A stretch of 64,000 bases of DNA, from positions 992,001-1,056,000 of the forward strand of contig JAQSEB010000155.1 of the NCBI GenBank assembly GCA_030063045.1. Direction: 5' to 3'. The number at the start of each line of letters is the position of its first letter. Within the stretch, counting starts at the first letter, position 1. The position numbers and the translations under genes are program-made. This DNA is from Pratylenchus scribneri (Eukaryota; Nematoda; Chromadorea; Rhabditida; Pratylenchidae). Shown piece by piece: positions 12,630-27,150 of this stretch. A model generated the notes under the pieces. It did no database searches, had not been told where the DNA came from, and saw nothing but the letters and a program-made list of their open reading frames with translations.

Positions 12630-15600
12630 ATGCACTTCTTTATTCTATTAATTTTGCCCATTTTTATGAATATTATTTTGGCGAGAAAATTGCCTGAAGT
12701 GCGTCTTTTGGATGGCTACAAAAGTCCATTGGATGAAGGCAAATGATGATAGATGGGGAATTGAATTGAATTTTAATTGATTAGATCCACCAGACGATGA
12801 TTATTATTATCATCAAAGTGCCGAAAAACCCACATCTGAGGATATTCCAGGAGGTGGGAGTGGCGGAAATGGGCCAAGGTCTATAAAATTCAGCTCAAAA
12901 TATTATTTCAACAATAAGTTTTCTGGAAAGTTTAATTCTAAGTTCTTTCCGGAAAGTTTTAATTCTAAGTTCTTTCCGGAAAGTTTTAATTCTAAGTTCT
13001 TTCCGGAAAGTTTTAATTCTAAGTTCTTTCCGGAAAGTTTTAATTCTAAGTTCTTTCCGGAAAGTTTTAATTCTAAGTTCTTTCCGGAAAGTTTTAATTC
13101 TTTCCGGAAAATTAAATTTTAATTTATTCAGTTTTATTCCACATCCGGAAATGCCACTTTGCCAAAGGGAATGCCTGTCCAAATTCAGCGAGACGGCCAA
13201 GGCGGCCATTCAATCCGTCAATAATTATGAACGTTTCAAAGGAGTTTGTGACAATTACAATCAAACGGTGGCATGCATGGACAAATTGAAAGGGGAAAAA
13301 TGCACAAATCAGGACACATTCCATGTGTTCACAAGCGGTTCATTTTAAATTATTTTGAAATTGCTTAAATCCCTCTATTTTGATTTTGGGTCTTCGTTAT
13401 ATGTGTATTGAGCAAAGGAAGGCATTCGAAGCGGTCATTGAATGCATCGATGCGCAGGCGGATGAAGTGGATAAAGGCAAGCAAAATGTTTGAAAAACTG
13501 AATTTCCCTAATTAATTTTTAAATTTATTAAAAGCTTTGATTGGAATAAGCAGATTAAAAAAAATATAAAATTTGATAAGGCAAAGTTATTGCCAAAAAA
13601 CAGCAAATTGGGCCAAAAATTTAGTTTTTTTGTTTTGTTTTTTGTCCTTAACTTTATTGCCAAGCAACTTTTGATTAACAATTTTAATATTTTTAATTTA
13701 ATGGTATAAAATTTAATTAATTTGAATTATATTCTGGAATGTTGTCAAAATGCGGAAAAATTTGATAATCCCAGGGGCATTTATTTTTCCCATTTTCTTT
13801 TGTAGAATGTGAACATGTATGCCATGTCAAAGAACGTTTAGCGCATTGGGCGGTTTGCCATTTAGATGTATTTTGTTTCAATTCTTCCTATACAGGTTCA
13901 ATCCGGCATTTTGGACAATTTTATGCAGGGAGCATTGAGCAGTTTGGCCAACGGCGAAGCATTCGGTTCACAAGTTTTTGGTCGAGACGCCGGCTTAGGA
14001 TCTCTGACTGGGAGTGGGGGATTGCTTCGAAATGGGGAGGTGATGCTATTTTAATGGGAAATATTTAATTTGACGGAAAAAATCTTAAAAATTTCTAAAA
14101 AAAAATTATAGCAGTTCAGTGATTTGTCCTAGACCGACATACCTTATACTCACTGGATAGTGGATAGATCTCGTAAAGATGCAGATATATCATTTCTCGG
14201 ATTTAACCAATTCTAATTTAGTTTTAAACCAAAATTGGTTTAATCCATTTAATACCCATTAATTGTTGACCAAACCATAACAATTATATACCATTCAATC
14301 AGTCTTGACCAGCTCTATCCAATTTTGGGTATATGGTTTGTTAAATATATGATAAATACTTAAACCGGTTATAATTATTTTGGTTTTAATGTTTTTTGAC
14401 AAATTAAATAATATCCCTTTTTAATTGCAAATTAATTAACCCTATTTTGAGATGACCAGAGCGGCATTGGAGGAGGCCAGGAAGGCAGCGGCTGCGGCCA
14501 CTGTGGAAGGCATAAAAAAAGCGGCGGCCACAAAAGCCCAAAATCGAGCAGATTTGGGCGGAGACGAAGGAATATTCGGAGGCCAAGGGAAAATGCCAAA
14601 ATGGAATTTGCCACCGGCCCAACCGCCAATGTCAAAAAGGCTTACACCTGATTTTATGCGGGTCCATCCAAATCTTCCTTATTTTCAATTTTCCACCCTT
14701 AAATTTAGGCCATAGTCCAAGATGGCTGCGAATTGACTCGTTGCCAACTGATTTGGTCCATTTGAACGATTCCAAAATAATTTTTCTTATTTTTAGTATT
14801 CGAGTAAAATTCGATGCAAAATGCGGAGGAAGTGCCGGGGCCCTCCTTTCCGAGGCATTTGTTCGGCCAATTTCGCAGGCCCAAGAATTTCTCAGTTACG
14901 GCTCCATTGCCCCATTTATGGGAGCATTTCTCCCTCATCAGTTTGACATAAATCCAAATTTAAATCAAAAATTGGGAATTTGGTTTAGATGCGATTTTAT
15001 GGTCAAAAAGGAGGTGTTGAATGAATTCCGTATTCCCCCGGAATTGGATGATGCCCTTCATCAAAAATACGATACTGCGAGCAATGAGGAGGGAGGAAAT
15101 GAAGACGGTAAAAAATGATGGATGCCTGAAGGAATGTGGGTTTTTAGGAGCTTCAATCGGCGAAGTGGAACAAAGCAACAAAAATGAAACAAATGGAATT
15201 GCAGCAGAAGGTCAAGGACCACCAATGGTAAATGGGAGTATTGCCGAGGCGAAGGCTCCAACAGAAGCAGAATTGGCCATTCCCGTGGTTTGTTCTCCAT
15301 TTGTCTTAATTCTTATACTGTAGCAGAAATAAATCATCATCATGTAGATTGGTTTTTGGCACATAGTTCAGCGAAGCTAATGCCAAATTAGGAAAGATGA
15401 TATGATATACCATTTGAAAGGCCTAAGAATTTCCTCTAGGAAATGGCTTTATTAAGAAAATTAAATGCATGCAGTCTATATAAGAATAGGTACAATTCTA
15501 ACTTCAGAGAATAGGCATTTTTCTTCGAAATGTATGTAAAATGAAATTTAAGACCGTTCGATGTGTCTTCTCAATTTTATTAGTTTTATTGGGATGTTTA

Positions 15601-15925
15601 GTTTTATGGACTAAAAATTTATGGAAAACATTCAATGGTACTCAAATAAATTATTTTCAGGTTCATGTGCCCGGCATTTCGCCAGATGATGAAGCAAAAA
15701 TTAGCCCATTGGATGCTGCTGGGCCTTCGGATATCGGAAATCAAGGATTTGGAAACGAAAAGGCAATCATTGGAAATATGGGGTGCCATTAAAAAAAAAA
15801 CAAATTTACAGCCAAAACCGACATTAAGAGACACGGACCCAGGGGACTATAATCGAGTGAGCCATGTGGTTGGGCGGCCGGCACCGCGCAAAAATGGGAT
15901 TCGACCAATCCGATTTTTCAATTAA
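12630..15925 (+). CDS. Secreted cysteine-rich T20D4.11/DUF19-like protein
   Basis: Nematode secreted protein of unknown function. Twelve exons (12630-12738, 12785-12878, 13132-13337, 13390-13476, 13806-13867, 13896-14039, 14452-14661, 14709-14755, 14797-15107, 15148-15287, 15661-15762, 15812-15925) sum to 541 aa in frame. Residues 1-21 form a signal peptide (MHFFILLILPIFMNIILA). A Cys-rich module follows: CQREC, GVCDNYNQTVACMD, GLRYMCIEQRKAFEAVIECI, ECEHVC, the DUF19 spacing. Then come an Ala-rich linker, a second conserved block (CELTRCQLIC, AKCGGSAGALLSEAFVRP) and an acidic then basic tail. Odd: three GC-AG introns, a 28-nt intron (13868-13895), and one intron (13338-13389) ending GG rather than AG. 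The second intron holds TTCCGGAA array 3. Confidence 0.75.
12908..13115. repeat. TTCCGGAA minisatellite, array 3
   Basis: Regular 23-bp tandem units built from ttaattctaagttc plus tttccggaaag, in intron 2 of the DUF19-like gene. Confidence 0.9.
14150..14400 (+). repeat. Dispersed repeat, family A, copy 2
   Basis: In an intron of the DUF19-like gene. Contains taaccaattctaatttag, ttgaccaaaccataacaa and gaccagctctatccaat in the same order as copies 1 and 5. Confidence 0.65.
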
Positions 15926-16294
15926 ATGAATGAGCGAATTATTCCATTAATTTACCCGAATTATTCCATTAATTTACCCGAATTATTCTATTAATTTTTA
16001 CCCATCCATAAAAAAAGAATATAAAATCAATTTTATTTGAAAAAAATGGACCGAATATATTATTTTTTGATAAAATTTGAAGTCCGGTAAAATTGTTATT
16101 TAAAATATGAAATTGAAAATAAAAAAAATATAATCACAATTCGTTATTTTCATTTGTTGTTGAGGAGGAGGAAAGGTCACATCATCAAATTATATATTTA
16201 TTTAGGTATTATATTTTCTTTATAGCTTCTTCTTTTTCTTTTGTTCATCCGTTGATATGAATAAATTGGAAAAATTTTTGTCTAAAATTTCCAC
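15926..16294. other. Convergent 3' intergenic region
   Basis: 370 bp of AT-rich sequence between the 3' ends of the DUF19-like gene and lst-2. Begins with a short direct repeat (gaattattccattaatttac, two copies near 15937-15980). Nothing else seen. Confidence 0.6.
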
Positions 16295-18987
16295 TCAATT
16301 TCTGTTCATTGCGGCTGCCAAATTTGCGGATGATGTTGAAGGAGAGGTCGCATTTTCATTGTTCCCTCCAATTCCGCTTCTGTGCCATTCCATTTCTCTG
16401 CTGATATTGTCATTTTCGCTGTCCTCGTCCCCTTCGCCCATATTGGCCAATGCTTGCCTCAAAAGTTGATGTTGCTGCTTGAAACGGTGCTCAAAGCAAA
16501 GGTCGCAGACACGAACCTTAATAATAATGATGGAAAATAATTTAATTGATGGCAATTAATTTAGTGAGAATTTTTTGTTCCGAAAAAATCAATATTTTTG
16601 GAGGCCATAATAATTAGCCAAATTGGCTATTAAATCCTATTTCCTTTAGGCTTTTAGCCTCAACATTTTCCAATTGCTAAATATCGTCGTAAAAAGAATT
16701 TTTCGACGAAAAAGTTATGGGGAAACGGAAAAATTTTAATTAAATTTTCCATGATGAATAATATCCCTTCATCTACCTTTCGATCATAACCCAATTCGGG
16801 AATGGCAATTTGGTTGGTGGAGCATTGACCACTGAAAATTTAAATGTTAAAAATTGGTTTAAAATATCCGAAAATGAACCAAAATATTCGTCCACAATTC
16901 CTGCAATGATGTCGACGTCGAACAATTGTGAATGGACTGAATAATATTATTTAATTATAAATTATTTTTGTATTTTTTTTTACCTTGAACATGCCGTACA
17001 TTGGTCACAATCCGCGTCGGGAATCCATCGAACGCCGACAAATGTGGGCAATGGAAGGGTTTCGCGCACTTCAATGCCCGTTTCCTCCTCATTTTCGGGA
17101 ACTTGGGCTGTTTTTCCGCTCACCTAAATTTTGAAATAATTAAATTAATTTAGTATTCAATTTTACCTCAAAAATGGGAACCGCCTCAACCGGTTGAAGG
17201 ACCATTTTGAGCACTTTTCGTATATCGGCCGAATAATTGGTCTGAAGTTGATCGGCAATTCCGGCGACACAAACGAAGAGACGATGGATTAAATTATCGG
17301 ATGAGCCATAATGGGAACGGTCGATTTGAATTGTTCTGCAAAAAATGAATTGATTTTTGAGTGAATTTTACAAATTACTTTTCATCATTGGACATTGGAA
17401 TAAGTTGTGAGCATCGAGGATTGCGAAAAACGTAGCCAATTCCGGGTTCAGGAAAATCATTATGCGGATCATAATCAATGTCATTGTTGTATTCATTTCG
17501 GTCAATGATCACTTTTTGTTGGTTTCCTTGACGCGATTCATGATTGACGGATTCATTTTTAATTATGCGATCATCGGCGATTGATTCTGCAAAACAAATT
17601 GGGAATTGATTCAAATTTATTTAAACCAAAACCAACCAATTTGTTGTTCGAGTGCCCGCACTGTTGTTGGAGCATATTCCTCACTGCCACTCACCAATTT
17701 CTGTTCCAGTCGACCAAGTTCGTCCGCATTCAGTGAGAGAATCAAATTGCGAACGAGGATTAGGATTTTGTGGAAATTTCGGAACATTTCGCTGATATCA
17801 TCTTTCGGCAATTCCACATTTAAGGCCCCTTGAGGATAATAGAGAAGGCCCCTAATTAAATAATCTAGATTAATTTTTATATTTGGGTGAACAAACCAAA
17901 CAATGGCAAGTCGAGGAAGGGCGATGATCACATTTGGGTCGCAGTCGTCAATTTGTTCTTTGGTTATGTAGCCAATTTTGATGGCCCTTTAATATTTTAA
18001 AATGACATATTTTCATAATTCTATGGCAAAACCTGGCAAGACAATCTGAAAAAAGGACGGCCACATCCAATTGGCGATCATATTCCTTGACGGATTTGAC
18101 AGGCACCATTGCACTAACATAGCTGAAATAAATTAAAATTATTGCAAATATCAGAGAATATTTTGATACTTACGCGAATTCAAAATTGGCAAAAAGATTG
18201 TCAAAAAGCTGTAGATTGCATTTTATTGATTCCGGATAATGACTGGGATCACGGATTGCTTGTTCCTTCAGCTGATCCCTGAGTTTTTCCAAATGACGGA
18301 CAAAATCCTTGGCCATCGGCCTAATTGCTTCACTTTCTGCTTCATGGTCGACCTTGAATTTGCGTTTTTGAAATCAGAGAATTAATAACATTTTGAATTG
18401 TTTTGTATTATGTTTTAATTTTTAACCAATCTCAGTGTGGTTTTTATCCAACATGATTTTGTTTGGCATCAACCGAGACGCCCTTTCATGATTAGCATGA
18501 CCAGTTGTCATCATTGATTGGATAATTTTAATTTAAACTCGTTTAATGACTTCAAAGAGTTTTATTTTTCGGATTAGATTAATAAAACAAACTATGTTTG
18601 ATCCAGCTGCTAAGCATTCGGCACCGAACCACAATTGTCCAGGCAAATTGTCGTGCATAATTTCGTCTGGAAATTTGACGCGATAATCGCGAGAAGCTCG
18701 ATCATTTTCATGCGGGAAACAAAGAGTCAGCATTTCGGCTAAATTTTTAAAAAATTTTATAAACTTGAATTAATGTAAAATTAACTACAAATGATGTGCA
18801 AAACACGGTCCTGTGCATGTCGAAGTTTATTGACCAGCTGGTTACATCGCTCAGGATCACGGCGTCCATCAAATGAATCCAATTCATTTGCAATGGCATT
18901 CAACGCATCATCGGCGTAGTAGAATTTGGCCAATGGACTCCAATCATCAATCCGTGGTTTATTCAACAATCGCAAGAAACTTTGCAT
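16295..18987 (-). CDS. lst-2: LST-2 / ZFYVE28-like FYVE-finger protein
   Basis: Negative regulator of EGFR signalling at endosomes in worms and mammals (family knowledge). ATG at 18987 gives [20 protein letters not shown], matching the family start. The N-terminal domain shows [58 protein letters not shown] and [20 protein letters not shown]. Near 17290-17160: [20 protein letters not shown]. The C-terminal FYVE finger is complete: [30 protein letters not shown], and [10 protein letters not shown]. It has the WxxD, RxHHCRxCG and RVC signatures that bind PI3P. The stop at 16297-16295 follows a short Ser/Asn-rich tail, so the low-complexity linker found in other LST-2 proteins is short here. About 11 introns of 40-60 nt plus a few longer ones. 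Confidence 0.9.
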
Positions 18988-19463
18988 CCGATCTTTATTT
19001 TGGTTAATACTTAGTTTATGTATTCTGAAGAGATGTAGAATTATTTTGAGCATTTCCATTGAAAATGCAAATGCCAATTAAATCATTTTAATCAAAGCGT
19101 TTTTGATAATTTAACTTTCATTAAATGTTGTGGTTTTAATTAGGAATTTTTTTATGATGCTTAAAATCCGAAAACAAATGGTTTTTGTGGTTTAAAATCT
19201 TTCTTCCTTTCCTTTCCCGTAAATTGGTGAGTGAGAAAGAAAATAAAAAAAAACAGGTTTGGATAAAATGTCTTTTATTTTTCTTACATGGAAAATTCAG
19301 TTTTTCTTTTTTGATTGGCTTTTTATTTTTTTCGAGTCGAGTTTCGGTTTGGTTTTCGGATTCGCATTTCGGTTTTTGTTTTGCCCTACTTTATAACTTT
19401 ACATACATTTTAAGAAGGGACAAAAAATGATTAAAATTATAGTTTTTTTAGAAGATAAAGGAA
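18988..19463. promoter_or_regulatory. Divergent promoter region lst-2 / AP2M1
   Basis: 476 bp between two start codons pointing apart. AT-rich with T-tracts near 19290-19380; no specific element identified. The position alone makes it the likely bidirectional promoter. Confidence 0.4.
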
Positions 19464-21170
<1,707 letters not shown>

Positions 21171-21481
21171 TTTACCCAAAAAGAAATTGATGATTGGATT
21201 TGGATTAATAAAACAATTAATGGACATTGGACTATATTTCATACTATTTTTCATTCCTATATGATGAATCTTCGCAATTTCCAATAATATTTTAAAACCA
21301 AATTTGACCCGCATTAATTTTCCAAGTAATAATAAATTATATAAAGCATTTTTTACTTGTTATTTTATTCAATGTTTATAACACATTGATATATATATAT
21401 TTGAATAATGATGAACAAAATGAAATGATTGAGAATGGATAATTAATAAATCTTTTAATAAATTAGCTTCATTTTTACAAA
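21171..21481. other. Short same-strand spacer AP2M1 to PTP gene
   Basis: 311 bp, AT-rich, containing AATAAA-type signals near 21209 and 21330. The small spacing between two same-strand genes would allow an operon, but this is inference only. Confidence 0.4.
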
Positions 21482-24400
21482 ATGAATGGTTTAATTATTC
21501 CAATTGACAATGATGCTGAAATGCTACAGCAATTCGGCGATGATGATGCCGAGCCGGAGATGACAGAGACAATTTCAATCGGAAGCAGTATTGAAATTCG
21601 CGTAAGTCTGCCAAATAAAAACCGTTTTGATCAATGATATTTAAGGATGCGGCCATCAATGAATCATGGGATTGGACCAGTGTTCAACACCGGTTTCGTC
21701 ATGGACCCAGCAATAATAGCAACAAAGGGCGGGCATCGAAGATGAAAGCATCCCGCCTTCAGAATATTGACGCAGCGGTGAATGAATTGGAGGTGGCCAA
21801 AAGATTGGAAAAAGCGGCAAAACAAAAGCAGACTGAATCCAACGGCAATGGATGGTTGAATGGCATTTGGCGATGGTGGAATGAACAAACAATCAATGGA
21901 AGATTGGTTAGAAATTTAATTAAATTAAAATTATATTCAAATAATAGATGAAATATGATGAGGATGAACGAGAGGAATTCATTGGGCAACGGCTAAATCG
22001 AATCATTGGAATTTATTTGGATGAGAAAACCAAATCGGAATTAAGCAAATTAATTTTGACCAATCGAATCCAGGAATTAATCCAACGCGAGGATCCGTTG
22101 GCCCAGGCATTGCGAAGGAAATACGGGTAAAATAAATAGTATTTATGTTATATTTTGGTTAAAATTAAAGGGTTTAAAACTGTTTAAATCCATTTTGGTT
22201 CAAAAAAGCTATAAGCAAATTAAATATTTTCCAAAAATAAATTTATTCTATTTTTAGACAAAGAATGGCCGAATGGATTGCCTTATATGCACAACAAGTT
22301 GAGCAGCATCGAAATGGGAAGAAGAAGAAAAAAGAGAAGGAATTGATTGGAATTGGACTGTCGAAAGCAGAGGAGGCGGCAATGAAAATGAAAAATTCGG
22401 CATTGGAAAAAGCCATCGAGGCGGATGTGGACGACCGACTTGTTGGCGTAATTTGGGGGAAATAATTCATTTTTAATGGAAATATATTCATCAGAATGCA
22501 TTGAATGACCCACTGATGGGCTGGTTTCGGCAAAAGCAGGATGTGACCGGCAGAATGCTGGCCAGAATCCAAAATTTGGCTGCCTCAATTTCACAACAAG
22601 TCGCCTGGTCATTCCTCATTGAGCCGGGACGACCGAAGACGGATTTGTCGGTTGGTTTAAAAATCTACATCCCAAAAATCCCTACAAAAAGCTAAAAACT
22701 TAAACTTAAGGTCTGGTAAAGTAATTTTGGTTAGAATTACTCTATTTCATTTAAAAATGTACTTTTGAATATTTAAAAATATATAAAAGTTTGGATAAAG
22801 TTTGGAAAAAAATACATTCCCATAAGCGAATTCGAACTCGAAACCTAAATTTCTCCCTCCCTTCCTTTTGGGATGTCTTGGGGTTAATTCAGATTTTTAT
22901 TTCAAACCAAAATTTTTTATTGATTAATTTTTTTCCATATTTTAAGCGATTTTATGCTGAATTCGATGTGTTGGAGAATTTCTTTGACAAAGTTGAATTG
23001 ACCGCCGAAGAATGTTCCCAAAAGGCATTTGATGCAAATTGCCTCTTCAAAGTGCGAAATCGAAGTAAAAATAAATATTTAATAAAATAATTTATCCATT
23101 TTTTTCCAATAGAACTTGTTTGCGTCGATTGGTCCCGTGTTCGCATCAAAGCCCCATCGGAAATTGCAAAGGAAAGCCATCAAACAATTCGGCAATATAA
23201 AACAGACATTTTTGCTGATGATTTCCATTACCCACCAAAAGGACGCACAGAATTGTAAGTAAATTTAATTAAAATTGAAAATGTTTAAATTGCCGAAAAA
23301 GTTTTAACGGTGCAAAAAAGAATCCTAGAAGATAGAGCCAAAAATATTTTCTCAAAACACATCTTTTTGTTATTTTTTGGTTTAAGCATTTTAAACTAAT
23401 TTTAAATCATAATTAAAAAATTGCAAATTTTCAATCATTTTAGTAGCAATGGCACGGATTTCATAAATGCCAGCCGAGTGGTTGGCGGACCTTTGCTCAA
23501 TGAATTTATCCTCACCCAAGCGCCACTTTCTCAAACAGTGTCCGATTTTTGGCGAATGGTAGCTCTAAAACTATTTATTTATTAATTTTATTATATTTTT
23601 TAAGGTTTGGCAAGAACGCAGTGAATGGATTTTCCAACTTTGTGAATCGACCATCGATCCGGCGGAGAACAGTGGCATTTTGGCCAATGGATCCATCCTG
23701 GACCAACTTTGCCGAACACATTGCCCATATTATTGGCCTAGGTGGGTCCAAATCTTTTCAACAATTTTTTAAAGATGTTTTATTTCAACCTTTTTTTCCC
23801 TAATCCAATTCCTCTGTCCGAAAGCTTATTAATCCTAATAAAATAGCCTAAAAATTTGAGTAGAAATTTTTGGTACATATTAGGAATTTTTGGGTTCACT
23901 TTTAATAAATTATATGGAACAATTTTATTTTGAATTTTTTTATACAGATTTGAGGGCGAAATCCTACAATTTGGACGTCTTTTTGTTCGGAATGTTGGAA
24001 TTGACATGGCTTCAGATCCACTTTTCACCATAACTCATTTGGTTGTTTGGATGGACGATGAAAATGAAAATGGAGAGGAAGGTGGGCGAATTACATTCAA
24101 ATAATATGTTTTTGAAAAATAAATTTTGGATTAATAAATTCTCCTCCTCTGAATTGTGACAAGAAAAAACCATTTTAACTCATTTTTTTGGATAAATTTT
24201 ATATGAAAAATCTGTATTTAAAATGATATAATTAATTTTAAATTCTTCTTAAAATGCTTTCCGGATAATCCAATATTTAAAGATATTGCCGGGCCATCCA
24301 ACCAATCGACAGCGAATAACAAAAATGCAGGAGGATTTGGCAAATTACGGTTGCAACATTGGCAATGGGATTGGCGGACATACACCGATTTTCATTGGCC

Positions 24401-25152
24401 ATTTCGACTTCTTTTACGGTAAATCTTAGATGGACACAATAATATTAATTTAATTTATTTATTAATTAAAGTTCTCGTCATTCCAAGCAGCCAACAATTT
24501 TGATGTGCGCCGATGGATGCGGTCGTTCTGGCACTTTGGCACTAATTGAGGCAATAAAATGGGATTCGCCCCAAATTCCCTATACTTGAAATCCCTACAA
24601 CAAAAAAACCTATACATACTCAAAATCCTTACTGGGAAAAATGTTGGGCCAAAGTCTTAAATAACAATAAAATTAGCCTTAGGGTCCCAATCATCCATGC
24701 TCTGAATCCGAACCCTTAAAATTTAATACCGTAAATTTTCCCTGAAGGGATTTTGATCTAACTTATAAAGATGTTCGGTTGCCCTAATAAATGTCCAAAC
24801 TTAATTAATTATTATAATCTCCTTTTTTATAGATTTTTCTGATGCAATTATTGCGTGGCGCAGTTTCCATTGAGCATCCAATGTTGACGGCCGCCGTCTT
24901 CCTTCGACTCCAACGACGCCATGCCGTCGCCAATCACATGCAATGGCTTTTTGCCTATCGCACCGTACTCCATTGGCTTCAACCATTTGTTATTTCATTG
25001 TATGTTTTTGGGCATTTTATTCAATTAATTCATTTGTATTTTGCAGCTATCATCGACTTGTGCTCGGTTTTGCCTTCCCCAATCATGGATTCTATGCAAA
25101 ATACGCAGAAATTGCCCATTCTTATGCCCATCAAAAGAGCTTACACATTTGA
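21482..25152 (+). CDS. PTP-domain protein, probable atypical phosphatase or pseudophosphatase
   Basis: Classical tyrosine phosphatase fold at the C-terminus. Exon 1 starts at 21482 (MNGLIIPIDNDAEMLQQFGD). An N-terminal Lys/Glu-rich region of about 300 aa, probably helical, runs to about 22650 (EEFIGQRLNRIIGIYLDEKT, KKKKKEKELIGIGLSKAEEA). PTP motifs in order: VCVDWSRVRI, TDFINASRVVGG, FILTQAPLSQTVSDFWRMVW, the WPD-loop region TYTDFHWPFRLL, and the signature loop MCADGCGRSGTLALIE. Then AVANHMQWLFAYRTVL, and the end at 25152. Catalytic Cys and Arg of CX5R are kept. The His before Cys is Met and no WPD Asp is evident. Nematode EGG-4/5 pseudophosphatases are a precedent, but orthology is not shown. 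The intron after the signature loop (24551-24832) has a GC donor. Confidence 0.75.
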
Positions 25153-25731
25153 ATTTCCCCAAACATTAATTGACCTTTCCAATAATTTTTATTTATTTTT
25201 TGTTAATTAATTTTTCATATTTTATTGAATAAATGTTGACCTTTTCTCCATCGTCCCGCAATAATCCCCCAAAAAGATTCACCATCTTCTTTTTGTTCAC
25301 ATCAAATTTATATTCCCGTCCTCCACATCCACTTCACACGCCCTCCGCCTTATCTGAGGTGCGTTTTTGTGTTGATTCATGGAAGAATTTGTCCATCATC
25401 CACTCGTCCCAATCCCAGCCAACACCCTCATTTCTCCTCAACATCGTTTTGAATAAGCTGTTTGGCTGGCCGGTTGGGGGAATTTTTGTTGAATTGGATT
25501 GAATTGCGCGATTGTCCCCCTCCCCACATTACATTTTTTTTTTACAAAAAAAAAAACAAATTAATTATTCAACAATGCATTGTTGTTCTGGGCAAATTAA
25601 AATAAAATCATTATCGGCCCTAATTTACTCTGTTTTGAGCTTTTAAATTTAACTTTTCTTCGCTTCTTTCAAAATAAATTAATGGAATGATTTGTGGCTA
25701 GAAAAAAAATTTAGAATTCTTTCCCTCTACC

Positions 25732-25800
25732 TTGGATCGAACCGTCGAAGACCGTATCCCCTAAAGCAAGAACGATACCACTACACCAAATAGGTACATT
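25732..25800 (-). pseudogene. tRNA-like remnant
   Basis: Minus strand shows a pol III A-box-like TGGTGTAGTGG and a B-box-like GGTTCGATCC at tRNA spacing, a D-stem and a 5-bp acceptor pairing (TACCT with AGGTA). The T-stem is broken and position 33 of the anticodon loop is C, not T. So it is probably a degenerate tRNA or tRNA-derived repeat rather than a working gene. Confidence 0.35.
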
Positions 25801-26919
25801 TCCGTCTGCTGCTAGAAATTAATTCTAAAGCAATTATAGAAAAGTATAATTACACAATTAGAGAATTAATGGTTCAAATATAAATTAAATGATAAACAAA
25901 CAAATTAAATAAAAAAAATATACTTTTGAAATAAATCATCTAGTGCCTAAAATTACTTTTCACATTGTCACCACTGGCCAAATTCCCCGTTGCCATTTTA
26001 ATTTCCTTTTCTTAATCCACCCAAACCCATTCCTGTGCCAATGAATTTCCGGTAATTTTGATGCCAACCGACCCTCACACTTTTCCACCCGGTAGCTAGG
26101 CCTATTTCCTTGTATTCTCGGCATTTTGTGGTTTGCGCGCCAATCTATTTCAAATTCACCTCCCATTTTGTCCGTCAAACACAGACAAATATTGAGGCTA
26201 CGGGGAATTGAATCCCAAATTCCCAAGGCCAAGGACGACAGGTGAAAAAAGGCAAACAAACTTGCCATTAATGCTTTCGTCCATGGCAGAAATAATATTA
26301 TGGGAAAATGAGGAATATATCCACGATGGTTAAATTCGACCCTTCCATTTTCAATTCCTCAGAAATTTTTTTCAAAAATCTGTACTGATCTTTGATCATT
26401 TTTCATAATTTCCACCAAATTTCCTCATAACTTTTATTCCCCTCAAATAATATGCATTTGTTGCCAATGCCTAAATCCACATCTCAAAATCTTCATAAAA
26501 TGGCCTCCTTCCACTTGAAGTCCATCAGGGAATTGAATGGCCAAAGTTGGCTGAATGAATGGCCACTTTCTCTTCACTGCCAAATATTTTCACATCCTGA
26601 GTGAGAATATGGAGTGGACATTGTGTTGAGCCCCCAAACATTGGTTGGAATAGAATTGGACATTCGGGCGGAAATGCCCTTTGGCCTTCTTTTGTGTCCT
26701 ATTGTTCTCCCTTTTTGTGGATTCGGAGGCAAACCAAATATAAATATACATATTTATGGTTGTTGAGTGAAAATAATGAAAAAATGCACTGTAAGTGGTC
26801 ATTCAAAAGTATAAATATTAATGCAGTGGAATTGTTCCTTTTCATTTTTTGATTTTGCCTGGGGCTTCTTTGAAATTAAAAGGTATGCCTCTTTGCCAGC
26901 TTGCTACCACTACAGTACC

Positions 26920-27150
26920 CAATTTTGACGATTTTAATATTAAAATCAGATTTTTGGCTATTGATTATATTAATTTTATTTAAATTTATTTGTCCAGAAT
27001 TGAGGAAGTTGTGCCCAAAAAACATTTAAAATGATCTTTATTATGAATTAGTGAAATTTCCAACGGTTTTTTGTCCATAATTGCATCAATTAGAAACCAA
27101 TTAAAATAAAATTAATTTCATTGGATAAAAAGAGTCACTGCCCTCTAATT
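26920..27150 (-). mobile_element. MITE-like repeat, family B, inverted copy
   Basis: gaagttgtgcccaaaaaaca and tattatgaattagtgaaatt match the reverse complement of the copy at 4586-4795. Begins next to tttttggctattgattatat. Confidence 0.5.

Noticed and set aside
25732..25800. Intact tRNA gene
   Set aside because: T-stem does not pair and the anticodon loop lacks U33, so it is listed only as a remnant.
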